A stretch of 37,901 bases of DNA from a virus: positions 1 through 37,901 of IMG/VR virus record IMGVR_UViG_3300044625_000798; one strand, 5' to 3'. The position numbers and the translations under genes are program-made. Every line of letters begins with the position of its first letter. The first letter of the stretch is position 1. Below are positions 20,892 to 29,519 of this stretch, one piece after another. The notes below the pieces were generated by a model. That model was not told the origin of the DNA. It ran no database searches and saw only the letters and a list, made by a program, of their open reading frames with translations.

Positions 20892-21902
20892 TCACGCAGA
20901 CCGAACCGTACCGTCACCCATTACCCGATAGTTGTTCACGTCGAACGCGCCGCCCTTGAGCACCGTCGCCACAGCAAACCCGTGATTCCAGCGGTTGATC
21001 CTGGCGTATTCGGGCCGCAGGTCGCACAGGCACCCGGTGCTCCAGCAGCCCGTCTCGCGGTGCCACATATCAGCCTCGGCGTGGTTGCTCGTCCGGTGCG
21101 AATGTCCTACCAGCACTGTCGAGAGCGTTTTCATGAACGCCCCGCGAGCCACGTTGACCGGAGCCGCCATGCCGCTTGGCAACTCGTGGCCGTGCAGGAC
21201 CGGCAGCTTGCCGAGCATCACCGGCCGCTTGTCCTCGACCAGCGTAATGTCGTGCTCGTCGAGGTCGAGCCAGGAGCCTAACGACATGCGAGGGTCGTCG
21301 CTGATCTCGGCGGCATGCTGCCAGAGCCAGTGCGTCCACCGCTCCTCATGGTTCCCGAGCTTGTAGACCATGGGGATGCCGGGGAACTCTTGCCGCAGAT
21401 ATGCGAAGAACGCCCGCACCGCTTCGAGCTCGCTCTTGAAGTCACGCTGCGTCGGGTCCTTCATGTACCGCGAGATGGCATAGAAGTCGGCGATGTCGCC
21501 GTTGAGCAACAGCCCGGCGAGGTTCTGGTCCTTGAGGAAGCCGACAGCCGCAGCGACCGCGATCTCGGAGTGGTACGGCACGTGAACGTCGGACAGTATT
21601 CCGACGGGGCCGAGGACGTCCATGCGGTGCGGCGTCCACGGTTCGGCCATCGACTTCGGCATGGCGAGGATTTCGCCGGCGGCTCGAGGTGGACGCGGGG
21701 CCGCTGCGTTCCGCTTCACGCGCTCCCTCGCTCCGTTGACGCCAAGCTGCGCACGAATCCTACTGCGGGCCTGCTCCAGCGTGATGGCTTTGTTGGACTC
21801 CTTGACGAGCCGCCGAGCCAGCGTCCGAGCCGGGGCGTCGGGGTGTGTCTTGCACAACTTGCGAGCCATCGCCGTGATCGCATCACCGCCCGTCGTTGGC
21901 AT
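20892..21902 (-). CDS. Calcineurin-like metallophosphoesterase
   Basis: A 336-residue protein with GGGAGG six bases before the ATG. All five metallophosphoesterase motifs are visible: GILSDVH (101-107), GD (135-136), GNHE (183-186), HGHE (237-240) and GHSH (266-269), forming a two-metal site. Residues 1-90 are a basic helical region (ARTLARRLVKESNKAITLEQ) that may bind nucleic acid. Phage members act on nucleic-acid or nucleotide phosphates. The substrate here is unknown. It overlaps the peptidase-like gene by 20 bases. Confidence 0.88.
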   Translation of the reverse strand: MPTTGGDAITAMARKLCKTHPDAPARTLARRLVKESNKAITLEQARSRIRAQLGVNGARERVKRNAAAPRPPRAAGEILAMPKSMAEPWTPHRMDVLGPVGILSDVHVPYHSEIAVAAAVGFLKDQNLAGLLLNGDIADFYAISRYMKDPTQRDFKSELEAVRAFFAYLRQEFPGIPMVYKLGNHEERWTHWLWQHAAEISDDPRMSLGSWLDLDEHDITLVEDKRPVMLGKLPVLHGHELPSGMAAPVNVARGAFMKTLSTVLVGHSHRTSNHAEADMWHRETGCWSTGCLCDLRPEYARINRWNHGFAVATVLKGGAFDVNNYRVMGDGTVRSA

Positions 21903-22179
21903 CAGGCACCTCCCTGTATCCGTGAGCCCAAAGAACCTTCGCCAGGTCTTTTCCGGCCTGCTCGATGACTTCCTCGCTCGCCTGCGGAAAGATCGCGTGG
22001 CACAGCTCGTGCAGCAGGATCGTCAGGCGATGTTTCCCACGCATCCCGTCGTGCAGGACGATTCGGGGATGCTTGGCCTTGCGCGTGTACGTGATCCCGT
22101 AGGCCTGACCCTGGAGCGTCGTCCAGCGGACGAGCCAGCGTTCGTCACCGTTTAGCGTGAAAACGTGGTCCTTCGGCAC
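21883..22179 (-). CDS. Zinc metallopeptidase-like protein
   Basis: A 98-residue protein starting at GTG 22179 (AAAGGA seven bases upstream). LTILLHELCHAIFPQASEEV contains HExxH (HELCH) in a hydrophobic helix, with downstream glutamates that could be the third ligand. A strand-rich half precedes it. This resembles minimal SprT/ImmA-like peptidase domains of phages. It might process a phage or host protein. Activity is not certain at this small size. Confidence 0.65.
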   Translation of the reverse strand: MPKDHVFTLNGDERWLVRWTTLQGQAYGITYTRKAKHPRIVLHDGMRGKHRLTILLHELCHAIFPQASEEVIEQAGKDLAKVLWAHGYREVPDANDGR

Positions 22180-22215
22180 GGGCGTTTCCTTTCGCCCGTC
22201 ATCGTGGCCGGCGTG

Positions 22216-22659
22216 TCAAGTGGACGCCTTGCTCCACTTCCCGACCGGGCACTCGGAGTCAGCCCAGGAGAGCTTCGAGACGTACTTCTTGGCCCGCACG
22301 ACCGGGCAGCCGCACTTGCTGCACGCCCCATCCTTGAGGAACTCACAGGCTAGGCAGATGTCGTGCCGGCGGATGATCTCCTCGTCGCTCGCCATCGGCA
22401 TCCCGGCGGCGACGTGCTTGGCTGAGGCGACGGCGAAATTCTTGACCTTGTCCACGAACGACGGCGCGTCGGTGCGAGTGAGGTCGCAGGCCGGGGACTG
22501 CGGCCTCGCCGGCTTTGCCGTCCTCGGAAACGCCGCGTGCGTCTCATCTACGGTGATCTGGTCGCCGTCCTGGCTGACGATGCACGGTCGCACTTCGTCC
22601 AGGGTGTAGCCGCGCTCGCGGCAGCGAGCCTCCAGGTGTTTCAGCCGGCAGGAGATCAT
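22216..22659 (-). CDS. Zinc-cluster protein of the distal tail region
   Basis: A 147-residue protein. The N-terminal RLKHLEARCRERGYTLDEVR is a short helical segment found in phage proteins at this place. The C-terminus has CLACEFLKDGACSKCGCPV, then SWADSECPVGKW, a C-x2-C-x7-C-x2-C-x-C plus C array that should bind one or two zinc ions. The ATG overlaps the preceding stop (ATGA) with no ribosome binding site of its own, so translation depends on coupling. The role is unknown. Confidence 0.65.
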   Translation of the reverse strand: MISCRLKHLEARCRERGYTLDEVRPCIVSQDGDQITVDETHAAFPRTAKPARPQSPACDLTRTDAPSFVDKVKNFAVASAKHVAAGMPMASDEEIIRRHDICLACEFLKDGACSKCGCPVVRAKKYVSKLSWADSECPVGKWSKAST

Positions 22660-23600
22660 GGTAGTGGGTTGTCGCCGTTGACGCAGGGCGGGATTGTCGT
22701 GAACTGCACGCCGTTCAAAAACACCGGAATCTCGTTCTCGAAGTCAGCGGTGCCACAGCACTCCCCTACCACATAGTGCGTGCCGGACGAAAGTAATGTC
22801 CCGTCTCCAATGTCGTAAGACTCGCAAGTTGGAGGATTGCAAAGCCCAGCCGACGGATTGTTGCAGTTGATGCTGGACATGATTACAAGCGGCACAAATG
22901 AAGTATTCGTATAGCCGGCACCGCCCATTGCGTCGCTGAGTGCCTGAAGTTTTGCGTTCAACTGGTCAGTAAACGCCTGCAATCCGCCACTGTTTTCAGG
23001 GCATGCAAACGTGCCTACCGGAACGTCTATGGCGGCCGAAAAGAACGTGCATTCAACAACGCACGGCTCGGCCGCGCACGCCTCGCCGGGGTGGTGAACG
23101 CCGTTGCAGCGAGCGGCGCACTCTTCAGCCGTCACGTTGTCCACGCAGGTCCGCTCTGGCCCTTGGACGCACAGCGGAAATTGGTCGAACGGAGTGTCCA
23201 AATCAATGACTCCGCAACAACTAAAGTTCAAAGAAGCCGCAGTGCGCCGGTACGCCTCGCCGGTCCCTTCCAAACCAAACTCAGGAGCGGGACAAGTTCC
23301 AATCGAAATAATTTCCGAGTAAACAGCTACGAGGCACTCCCATCCTTGCTCTTCTGCCTGCTGGATTCTGACGGCAAGCAACGCATTATCGAACTCCATT
23401 TGGTCTTGTTGCTCTTCGGCGTATTCTGTCTCGCTTGAGCAAAACTCGATGGCCGGCTGGCCCGTCCACGCAAACTCGTCTTGTTGAGCGCAGTAACAGC
23501 ACGCACCCGTTTCCCCGTACGGCGTGCAGCAGCACGAATCGGCCGCGGCAAGGCTTCCGCCATCGACGATGACGGCTCCGTCTTTTGTGAACAAAGCCAT
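22656..23600 (-). CDS. Cysteine-rich probable tail/virion protein
   Basis: A 314-residue protein with 25 cysteines, about one in twelve residues, spread along the chain (SCCCTPYG, GACCYC, FSCCGV, EECAARCNG, EACAAEPCVVEC, GECCGT). The NVTAEECAARCNG segment followed by PGEAC looks like a small disulfide-repeat motif. There is no signal peptide or membrane segment, and base use is less GC-biased than in its neighbours. Its place after two distal tail genes suggests a receptor-facing tail or fibre component stabilised by disulfides or metals. The family is not recognised. Confidence 0.6.
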   Translation of the reverse strand: MALFTKDGAVIVDGGSLAAADSCCCTPYGETGACCYCAQQDEFAWTGQPAIEFCSSETEYAEEQQDQMEFDNALLAVRIQQAEEQGWECLVAVYSEIISIGTCPAPEFGLEGTGEAYRRTAASLNFSCCGVIDLDTPFDQFPLCVQGPERTCVDNVTAEECAARCNGVHHPGEACAAEPCVVECTFFSAAIDVPVGTFACPENSGGLQAFTDQLNAKLQALSDAMGGAGYTNTSFVPLVIMSSINCNNPSAGLCNPPTCESYDIGDGTLLSSGTHYVVGECCGTADFENEIPVFLNGVQFTTIPPCVNGDNPLP

Positions 23601-23606
23601 GAGCCA

Positions 23607-24518
23607 CTATTCCTCGCACTCTGTCGTGTCGAGAGTGATGTCGATGTCGATTTGCTTGCCGGACTGGCAGTCGCCGCTCACTTGAATCGTTCCGCTGCCG
23701 TGGCTTATTGTCAGCGTGCCGCCAGTGATCTCACCACCAAAGTTGTCGCACTCGATTGTAGTGTCCATAGGATCACTGGCAACGAACGTCCAAAAATCCT
23801 GCTTCGTGACAACAAGCCCGTTTTGCCATTTTACGTCAGTCACGAACTGTCTTCTCACAAGCCCAAGCCACCTGCAGCAGCCTTGGTCGTTGAAAAGCAT
23901 TTGCGGCCCATCGCCATCTATGATGCCTGCGGCCGACTTGGCCGGGTCGCTGGTGGCAAGCCGTCCTGCGTCGGTCCCTGTTGTGCATTCGTTGCTGGCC
24001 TCGACAAGCTGCCACGCATCGTCTTCATCCTGAAACACAGCGCAGATTCCTGCATTGTTCGGAAGCGTCATGAACTGATTGAACGCCCGCGCCGTTGAGC
24101 CAGAGTCAACAAACGTAATCGTCTTTTGGCTCCCCTGCAGCCAGGGTTGCGAAAAGCCGGCAATGCGGATTTCAGTCGGATCGCGTTCCGTGTTGACGAA
24201 ATACCAGGCTGTGCCCTCCTTGCCGATCACGCATGTCTTTGTAGTGGCCGGGCTGCCTGGGCCGGCAACGTCAAACAAAAGGTTTGTCGCACTGACCGTG
24301 TTTGGCGTAGCGGTCTGGTTGTAGAACGTGACGGTTTTTGTCTCGTCTTTGTTCCAGTCGCTTGTAATGGTCACGACACGAAACTGCTTGCGTTCTCGCG
24401 GCGTGTCGACGCGCTCAAACGACAGCGGCTTCGCCTGCTGCGGCTCGCCCTCGACGGCACGCACCACGCGGGCGATGCGAGCCGCGCTCTGCCGATCAAA
24501 TTGCGTGAGGTCACTCAC
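23607..24518 (-). CDS. Distal tail/fibre-type structural protein
   Basis: A 303-residue protein starting at GTG 24518 in a GTGA overlap with the preceding gene. After a helical N-terminus (LTQFDRQSAARIARVVRAVE) it is almost all beta-strand and rich in T, S, N and G (TKTVTFYNQTATPNTVSATN), typical of phage tail tips or fibres. The C-terminal 90 residues (GGTLTISHGSGTIQVSGD, IDIDITLDTTECEE) resemble a small beta-sandwich. No specific domain is recognised. Confidence 0.6.
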   Translation of the reverse strand: MSDLTQFDRQSAARIARVVRAVEGEPQQAKPLSFERVDTPRERKQFRVVTITSDWNKDETKTVTFYNQTATPNTVSATNLLFDVAGPGSPATTKTCVIGKEGTAWYFVNTERDPTEIRIAGFSQPWLQGSQKTITFVDSGSTARAFNQFMTLPNNAGICAVFQDEDDAWQLVEASNECTTGTDAGRLATSDPAKSAAGIIDGDGPQMLFNDQGCCRWLGLVRRQFVTDVKWQNGLVVTKQDFWTFVASDPMDTTIECDNFGGEITGGTLTISHGSGTIQVSGDCQSGKQIDIDITLDTTECEE

Positions 24519-25381
24519 GACGGCGTTCCGAAGGTCGAGGTCAGGTTGCCTGCAGGGCATACCCGACGATTGAGGATCGCCGGCGCGCCGCCGGTCTGGC
24601 CGCCGGAGCCGTCGAGCCCGACCGGATTCGGCGACGCGATCCACTCCGAGTTCTCGAAGTCAAACACCATCGCCCGCCGCTTTTGGCCGCCACTGATGAA
24701 GTTGTACCCAACGTCAGGTAACTGGAGGTTGTGGCCGCTCTGACGGTAGAGCAGCGTCGCCTCGGAGGCCCAGTAGGTGATCATCGCACTGTTCCACTGC
24801 TCGACGGTTTGCACGACGTTCACGCCGTCGACCTTCACCGTGTGCGTCGGCAGTCCATACCAGCTGCTGCTGTTGACAAAGTTCTGCGAGCCGACCCACC
24901 CGGTGGGGAACGCTGCAAAATTTTGCCGCACCTTGAAGGCGATCATGCTCTCGGGTGCCGTCAGACCGGGAAAATAATCGTAAGCCGAGTTTGTCAGCGG
25001 ACGGAGCGTGCTGCCGTCGTAGTAATAGAGCGCCGCTACCTCGCCGGCCTTCGACTCGACGGTCCACTCGGCCGCCCTGCTCGTGGGGTGCGTGTATTCG
25101 TTGGGCCGCAGAATCGAATACGTCGCCTCGACCAGCACGTGGTAGGGCGAGCCTTCGTAGCCCTCGGCGAGCGTGAACTTGCGTAGCCGCAGGGCCGTGT
25201 GGATGGGGTGCGTCGTGCCCCACGCCAGGCCGCACGTGTCAGTCAGGATCGTGAGCTCGCTCGTCGGCGACGACAGCGTGTCGTCGCTCAGCACGGCCAC
25301 CCAGCGGCGCACGGCGACGGCGGGCGAGCCGATCTCTTCTTCGAACGTCCGCGGCAGTTCCCGGATAGATGAGATGCTCAT
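24515..25381 (-). CDS. Minor tail protein
   Basis: A 288-residue protein coupled to the tape measure gene by an ATGA overlap, the usual place of distal tail or tail-tip proteins. It has an N-terminal helix-strand segment (SIRELPRTFEEEIGSPAVAV), a strand-rich body and aromatic patches (VAALYYYDGSTLRPL). HVLVEATYSILRPNEYTHP and AMVFDFENSEWIASPNPVGL suggest a beta-sandwich hub. Position and composition support a structural role. No family is named with confidence. Confidence 0.65.
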   Translation of the reverse strand: MSISSIRELPRTFEEEIGSPAVAVRRWVAVLSDDTLSSPTSELTILTDTCGLAWGTTHPIHTALRLRKFTLAEGYEGSPYHVLVEATYSILRPNEYTHPTSRAAEWTVESKAGEVAALYYYDGSTLRPLTNSAYDYFPGLTAPESMIAFKVRQNFAAFPTGWVGSQNFVNSSSWYGLPTHTVKVDGVNVVQTVEQWNSAMITYWASEATLLYRQSGHNLQLPDVGYNFISGGQKRRAMVFDFENSEWIASPNPVGLDGSGGQTGGAPAILNRRVCPAGNLTSTFGTPS

Positions 25382-28300
25382 GCCCTGGCTCCGAGGACGC
25401 CGATGGTCACGGGGCGGCCGATGGCACCGCCGACCGTGTTGATGATGCTCTGATTGATCTGCCGCAGGAGCTTGCTCTGCTGCCGGGCCTCGATGAGGTT
25501 CGGGTCTTGGGCGTTTGCGGCAAGGCCAATAACGAGGGCAGCGCCCTCCTGCGTGCGAACGTCGGCGGTCTGCACCGAGCGAGCACCGAGCGTGTTGAGC
25601 TCGCGGAGGCGGTTCTGCTGGCGCTCAAACTCGGCCTGCTGGGCCTTGGCTTGCTCCTCCAAGAACGCCTGCTGGGCCTTCTGCGCCTCTTCGTACTGCC
25701 GCTGTTGGGCCTGGGCGATCTGCTGCTGCGTCCGCTCCTGCTCCTTCGCGGCGTCATCGGCCTGCTTGGTAAATGCCTTCTGCTGCTCGTCCGCACGCTT
25801 CTGATCCTGGCCGGCGATCTGTGCTTTCTTTTTCTCTACGTCGTCGAGATGCTTGATCTCTTTGTTGAAGATCTCTTGCTGTCGGGCAACCTCGGCGTCG
25901 AACGCCTCTTTGTTCAGGATGCCGTCGCGGGCCTGCTCCTGGGCGGCGGCGATGCCTTCCTGCAGTCGCTGCGCTGCCTCGGCTCCGGCGTTGCCGAACT
26001 CCGCAGCCTTGTTGATCGTCTGCCCGACGGCACGGTCTACTTGCTCAAATGCACGAGCGAAGCCCTCGCCGAACCCCTGCTCGGCGGCCTGCTGCTGATC
26101 TTCAAGCCGTGCTTGAAGTTGGTCGAGTTGCCCGAGCCTCGCTGCGGCGGCATCCGCCTCTTGCTGATTGCCGGCGGTTCGTGCCTGCAAGAGCCTTGCC
26201 GTCTCTTGGGCCTGCTGCTCTTGTACGGCGACGATGTCCCGCTCGATCTGCGACTGCTCCTGCCCGGCCGACAGCAGTTCGTCGATCCGCTTTCGCTGGT
26301 CGTCGAGCCGCTTCCGCTCGTCCTCGGCAGCCTTGGCCGAGCCGTCCGCGATCGCCTGCTGCTCGTTACTGATGACGCCTAGTTGGCGAATCCGCTCCTC
26401 GCCGTTGGCAACCGCCTCGGCGTCGCCGCTATCCTTTGCTGCGGCGACTTCTTCTTGAATGCGTGCGATCTCTCGCTCGACAGCCAGCACTTGCTCCGCG
26501 GCTTTCGCCCTGCCAGAGTCGCCGCCGAACTCGCGGTTGATTCGGGCCTGCTCCAGAAGTTGGTCGGCGACCTGCCTGTCGGCATCAATGCGACGCTGGG
26601 CCTCCTCGGCTGCTTTGCGAGTCTCTTCCTGCACTAGCTTCAGCGACTCGATCTGCCGCTCGTACTCGGCCGTGGCGTTCGCTACGCCACGGGCGTACTG
26701 CTCGGCGTTGAGTTCGCCGCCGTTGGCCTGCTCCTGCAAGTCTTCCAAGGCCGTTTGGAATTCCAGGGCCGCGTCGAAGCCTGCCTGCCCGAACTCGCCG
26801 GCCTTGGCGATGGCGTCGTCGAGAGACTTGCCGCTGCCGGCGATAGTCTTCTGCAATTCGTCGAACGCCTTCTGCTCCTCTTTCGTCAACGACTGCACGC
26901 TGGCCGCCGTTTTGTCGACGCTCTCGGACGCCTGCTCGGCCGAGCGGTCGATACCCAGGAAGTTCTCCGCGATCGTGAGCAGCCGCCCGACGGTGCCGCC
27001 GATGGCCGAGGCGATCGTCGTGAACACGGACGCCACGGACCCGAACACGCTGTTGATGACGCTGCCGATTGCAGACAGCGGACCGCTGAGTCCGGTGAAC
27101 TCGACGAACGAAGAAACGGCAGAGCCCACGTACTTGGCCACGCTGCCGAGCGTGTTTCCGATTACCTCGCCGACCTTCCCGAATGCCGTTGTAATGATCG
27201 TCACGACACGGCTGATGGTCTCTCCGAGTGCGCCGACGTTCGCGGCAATCGCGCCGATGGGCGTGAACGACACAAGCCACTCGGCGACGGCGACCTGGGC
27301 GTTGCTGATTCCTTCAAGGAATCCGAACACGGATTCCGCCAACGGCTCAAACGCTTGCGACACGGCCTGCACGACCGTCGCAAACGGCTCAAACACCACG
27401 CCGATGATGCGGCCGAGGTTGCCGATGCCTGTGCCGATGAACTCGATCACGCGGCCGATGTTCGTCAGCACCGGCTCCAGCACCTGACCGATCGGATCAA
27501 TGATCGCCGTGAGCCCGGCTGTGACTTCGGCGAACGCGGTGGCGACGCCTTCGCCAAGACCGACGAACGGCAGCAAGAGCGATTGCCCGAGCCCTTGCGT
27601 CGCCACGCCGAGGGCGTCGAGGCCGGCACCGAACTCGTCGATGCGGCGACGGTCAATGACGGTGAGTGCCCTGCCGAAACGCTCCATGTCTCCGGCCGCG
27701 CCGCCTATGTTGCGAAAGAACGGAAGAAGGTCGGCACCAGCTCGCCCAAACAAAGCTACTGCTGTCGCGGTGCGGCGGGCAGGGTCTTCGATCTTGCTTA
27801 GAGACTCGCCGATTCGTAGGTACTGATCCTCCGGTGAAAGCGACTGCAACTCTTCCGCCGTCACGCCGATCTCGGCGAGCGCCTTTTGCGCCGCCTTACT
27901 CTCCTCATCAACGCCCAGCACCGACTTCTGGAGCCGGCCGAACGCAGCACTCACCGCGTCGATGCTCGTGCCGCTGCGAGTAGCCGCCGCTTCAAGCGTC
28001 TGGATAAACTCGAACGACACGCCGAGCTTGTCGGCGGTGTTGCCGAGCTTCTCGACGCGGTCCTCCAGGGAAGTGAGTCCCTGGACAACTGCGGTCGCCG
28101 CAGCACCGAACGCCGCCACGCCAGCGACCGCCGCCGTGAACGGATTAACGAGGCCGGCCACCGACGCCCCAATGCTCGTGAGCCCCTGTGACAGCCCTGC
28201 GGAAAACACACGAGACAGACCCTCGCCGGCACTCGATAGACCAGAGAGCCTGCCGGCCACGTTGCCTAGCGGGCCGGGAAGGGCCGAGAGGATGCCAGAC

Positions 28301-28839
28301 AGTTCGTTGAACTTAAGTGTGCCGGCGCCGCCGGCCCCTTCGGCGGCGGCCTCGTATTTGGAAGCCGCGAGCGTGGCCTTGGAGTACGTCTCTGCGGTTC
28401 GCTGGAGCGCCGCCGCGTACTGCTCCTCGGTGAGCAGGCCGGCTTCACGAAGCCGATTGAGTTCGGCGGTTGAGTTGTCGAACTCGCGTTGGGCTCTCTG
28501 CTCGCGCGTCAGGTTGGCTTCGATGATCCGCGAGGCCGTTTCAAGGTCGCCAGCCGCTTGCTCGGCTGATCGCTGAAGCTCCTCAAGTGCCCTAGCGTAT
28601 TCCTGCGGCGACGTGATTCCGGCTTTGAGGTTCTCCGTCAACGCCTGGACGCGGATGCCGAACTTGTCCTGGGCGGCGACCGCCGCTGCCGACTCGCTGC
28701 CGAACTTCTTGAAGACCGCCGTGACGCTAGCGGCCTCTTTGTCTAACTGCTGCAACGCTTTTTCGACGGGCGACAAGCTCTGCCGAACGCCCGTGGCGTC
28801 CGCAGAAATCTTCATCGCCAGTGAGAGCACGTTCGCCAT
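25378..28839 (-). CDS. Tape measure protein
   Basis: A 1153-residue protein, the longest in the window, right after the G/GT chaperones. The N-terminus (LSLAMKISADATGVRQSLSP) is typical of tape measures. Long helical and coiled-coil stretches fill residues 20-170 and about 640-1080. Between them are glycine/alanine-rich hydrophobic stretches (FTAAVAGVAAFGAAATAVV; many VGNTLGSVAKYVGSAV-like segments) that may insert in the host membrane. The C-terminal third is Q/A/E-rich. The length would predict a tail of roughly 170 nm at 1.5 angstroms per residue. There is no lysozyme or peptidase domain. Confidence 0.92.
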   Translation of the reverse strand: MANVLSLAMKISADATGVRQSLSPVEKALQQLDKEAASVTAVFKKFGSESAAAVAAQDKFGIRVQALTENLKAGITSPQEYARALEELQRSAEQAAGDLETASRIIEANLTREQRAQREFDNSTAELNRLREAGLLTEEQYAAALQRTAETYSKATLAASKYEAAAEGAGGAGTLKFNELSGILSALPGPLGNVAGRLSGLSSAGEGLSRVFSAGLSQGLTSIGASVAGLVNPFTAAVAGVAAFGAAATAVVQGLTSLEDRVEKLGNTADKLGVSFEFIQTLEAAATRSGTSIDAVSAAFGRLQKSVLGVDEESKAAQKALAEIGVTAEELQSLSPEDQYLRIGESLSKIEDPARRTATAVALFGRAGADLLPFFRNIGGAAGDMERFGRALTVIDRRRIDEFGAGLDALGVATQGLGQSLLLPFVGLGEGVATAFAEVTAGLTAIIDPIGQVLEPVLTNIGRVIEFIGTGIGNLGRIIGVVFEPFATVVQAVSQAFEPLAESVFGFLEGISNAQVAVAEWLVSFTPIGAIAANVGALGETISRVVTIITTAFGKVGEVIGNTLGSVAKYVGSAVSSFVEFTGLSGPLSAIGSVINSVFGSVASVFTTIASAIGGTVGRLLTIAENFLGIDRSAEQASESVDKTAASVQSLTKEEQKAFDELQKTIAGSGKSLDDAIAKAGEFGQAGFDAALEFQTALEDLQEQANGGELNAEQYARGVANATAEYERQIESLKLVQEETRKAAEEAQRRIDADRQVADQLLEQARINREFGGDSGRAKAAEQVLAVEREIARIQEEVAAAKDSGDAEAVANGEERIRQLGVISNEQQAIADGSAKAAEDERKRLDDQRKRIDELLSAGQEQSQIERDIVAVQEQQAQETARLLQARTAGNQQEADAAAARLGQLDQLQARLEDQQQAAEQGFGEGFARAFEQVDRAVGQTINKAAEFGNAGAEAAQRLQEGIAAAQEQARDGILNKEAFDAEVARQQEIFNKEIKHLDDVEKKKAQIAGQDQKRADEQQKAFTKQADDAAKEQERTQQQIAQAQQRQYEEAQKAQQAFLEEQAKAQQAEFERQQNRLRELNTLGARSVQTADVRTQEGAALVIGLAANAQDPNLIEARQQSKLLRQINQSIINTVGGAIGRPVTIGVLGARA

Positions 28840-29150
28840 CAGTCGAATCCAAGTTGTTTTTTCAAGTCCAAAATCACGTCTCGTGCTTGGACTGCGTGCT
28901 GCGGAGGTTTCTCGATCGGGTTGAAGTCGCTCGCCTTCGGTGTCTTGCCCTGCTCGCTATACGGTGCCAACGATGCCGAGACGATCAGGCCCGTCTCGGC
29001 CCAACTGTCAGGAAGTGCGTGGTAGTACCTCGTGAACGCCAGCCACTCGGCAAGCTCGCGCGTCGTCATCCGACGCTCGATCTCGCCGACTGTCATTCCA
29101 AGGTGCCCCGCCAGCCGGAAGACGAATCTTCGCAGCGGGCGGACGTTCAG
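28839..29150 (-). CDS. GT extension of the tail assembly chaperone (gpT-like), made by -1 frameshift
   Basis: The frame has no credible start of its own. It is entered by a -1 slip at 29150-29156 from the G gene. It adds 103 residues beginning LNVRPLRRFVFRLAGHLGMT, with MTTRELAEWLAFTRYYHALP, the pattern of gpT-type minor tail/chaperone domains. The fused product would be 223 residues. By analogy with lambda gpG/gpGT it should bind the tape measure and recruit tail tube subunits, then leave the tail. The stop overlaps the tape measure start by one base. Confidence 0.85.
   Translation of the reverse strand: MNVRPLRRFVFRLAGHLGMTVGEIERRMTTRELAEWLAFTRYYHALPDSWAETGLIVSASLAPYSEQGKTPKASDFNPIEKPPQHAVQARDVILDLKKQLGFD
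29108..29142 (-). promoter_or_regulatory. Stimulatory stem-loop of the -1 frameshift
   Basis: Starting seven bases after the slippery heptamer, the minus strand can fold CCGCC with GGCGG, a short inner helix, and GAAGA with TCTTC closed by a TTCG tetraloop. It is well placed at a ribosome's entry channel to promote slippage. Confidence 0.75.
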
Positions 29151-29509
29151 TTTTTTGCTAACTCCTCCACATCCGATTCCGACATCGCGTTGTGCTTCAT
29201 CGCCTTTTCGAACAGCGTCGAGACGACCTTCGCTGACTTGCTCGCCAGCTTCTCGACCTTCTCGTCGGTGAACAGCCGCTCGCCGGTTTCGGGGTGACAG
29301 AGGCAGCGGGCGAGGAACTTCGTGCGGAAGTTGTCGATGCCCGTCTCCCGCTTGCCGATCCACTCACGCTCGTAGGCGTCACGCTCTCCTACGGTCATCA
29401 CGCGGATGCCGAGCGTCATGTTGCCCCACTCCTTCACCGTGACCTTGAGGATGCCCAGGTCTTCCGCCGCCATGATCTGCGCCGCGAGTTCTTCAACCGT
29501 CAGTGCCAT
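29147..29509 (-). CDS. Tail assembly chaperone G
   Basis: A 120-residue protein from the ATG at 29509 (AAGGA six bases upstream). It starts MALTVEELAAQIMAAEDLGI. The body (WGNMTLGIRVMTVGERDAYE, FLARCLCHPETGERLFTDEK) is typical of gpG-like chaperones, between the tail tube gene and the tape measure. It ends GCA AAA AAC TGA, so the A AAA AAC heptamer is in the correct frame directly before the stop. Most ribosomes stop here and a minority make the GT fusion. Confidence 0.85.
   Translation of the reverse strand: MALTVEELAAQIMAAEDLGILKVTVKEWGNMTLGIRVMTVGERDAYEREWIGKRETGIDNFRTKFLARCLCHPETGERLFTDEKVEKLASKSAKVVSTLFEKAMKHNAMSESDVEELAKN
29150..29156 (-). promoter_or_regulatory. Slippery heptamer A AAA AAC
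   Basis: The canonical X XXY YYZ signal for -1 programmed frameshifting lies in the zero frame of the G gene, immediately before its TGA. Slipping leads into the open gpT-like frame. Confidence 0.85.
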
Positions 29510-29519
29510 TGTCAATCCT

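Noticed and set aside
25369-26382. Long plus-strand leucine-rich frame opposite the tape measure gene
   Set aside because: It mirrors the Q/E/A-rich codons of the tape measure gene on the other strand. No ribosome binding site or known domain.
28839-29363. Independent start for the gpT-like frame
   Set aside because: The upstream part in this frame is an Arg-rich shadow of the G gene. No start signal exists, and the frameshift explains expression.
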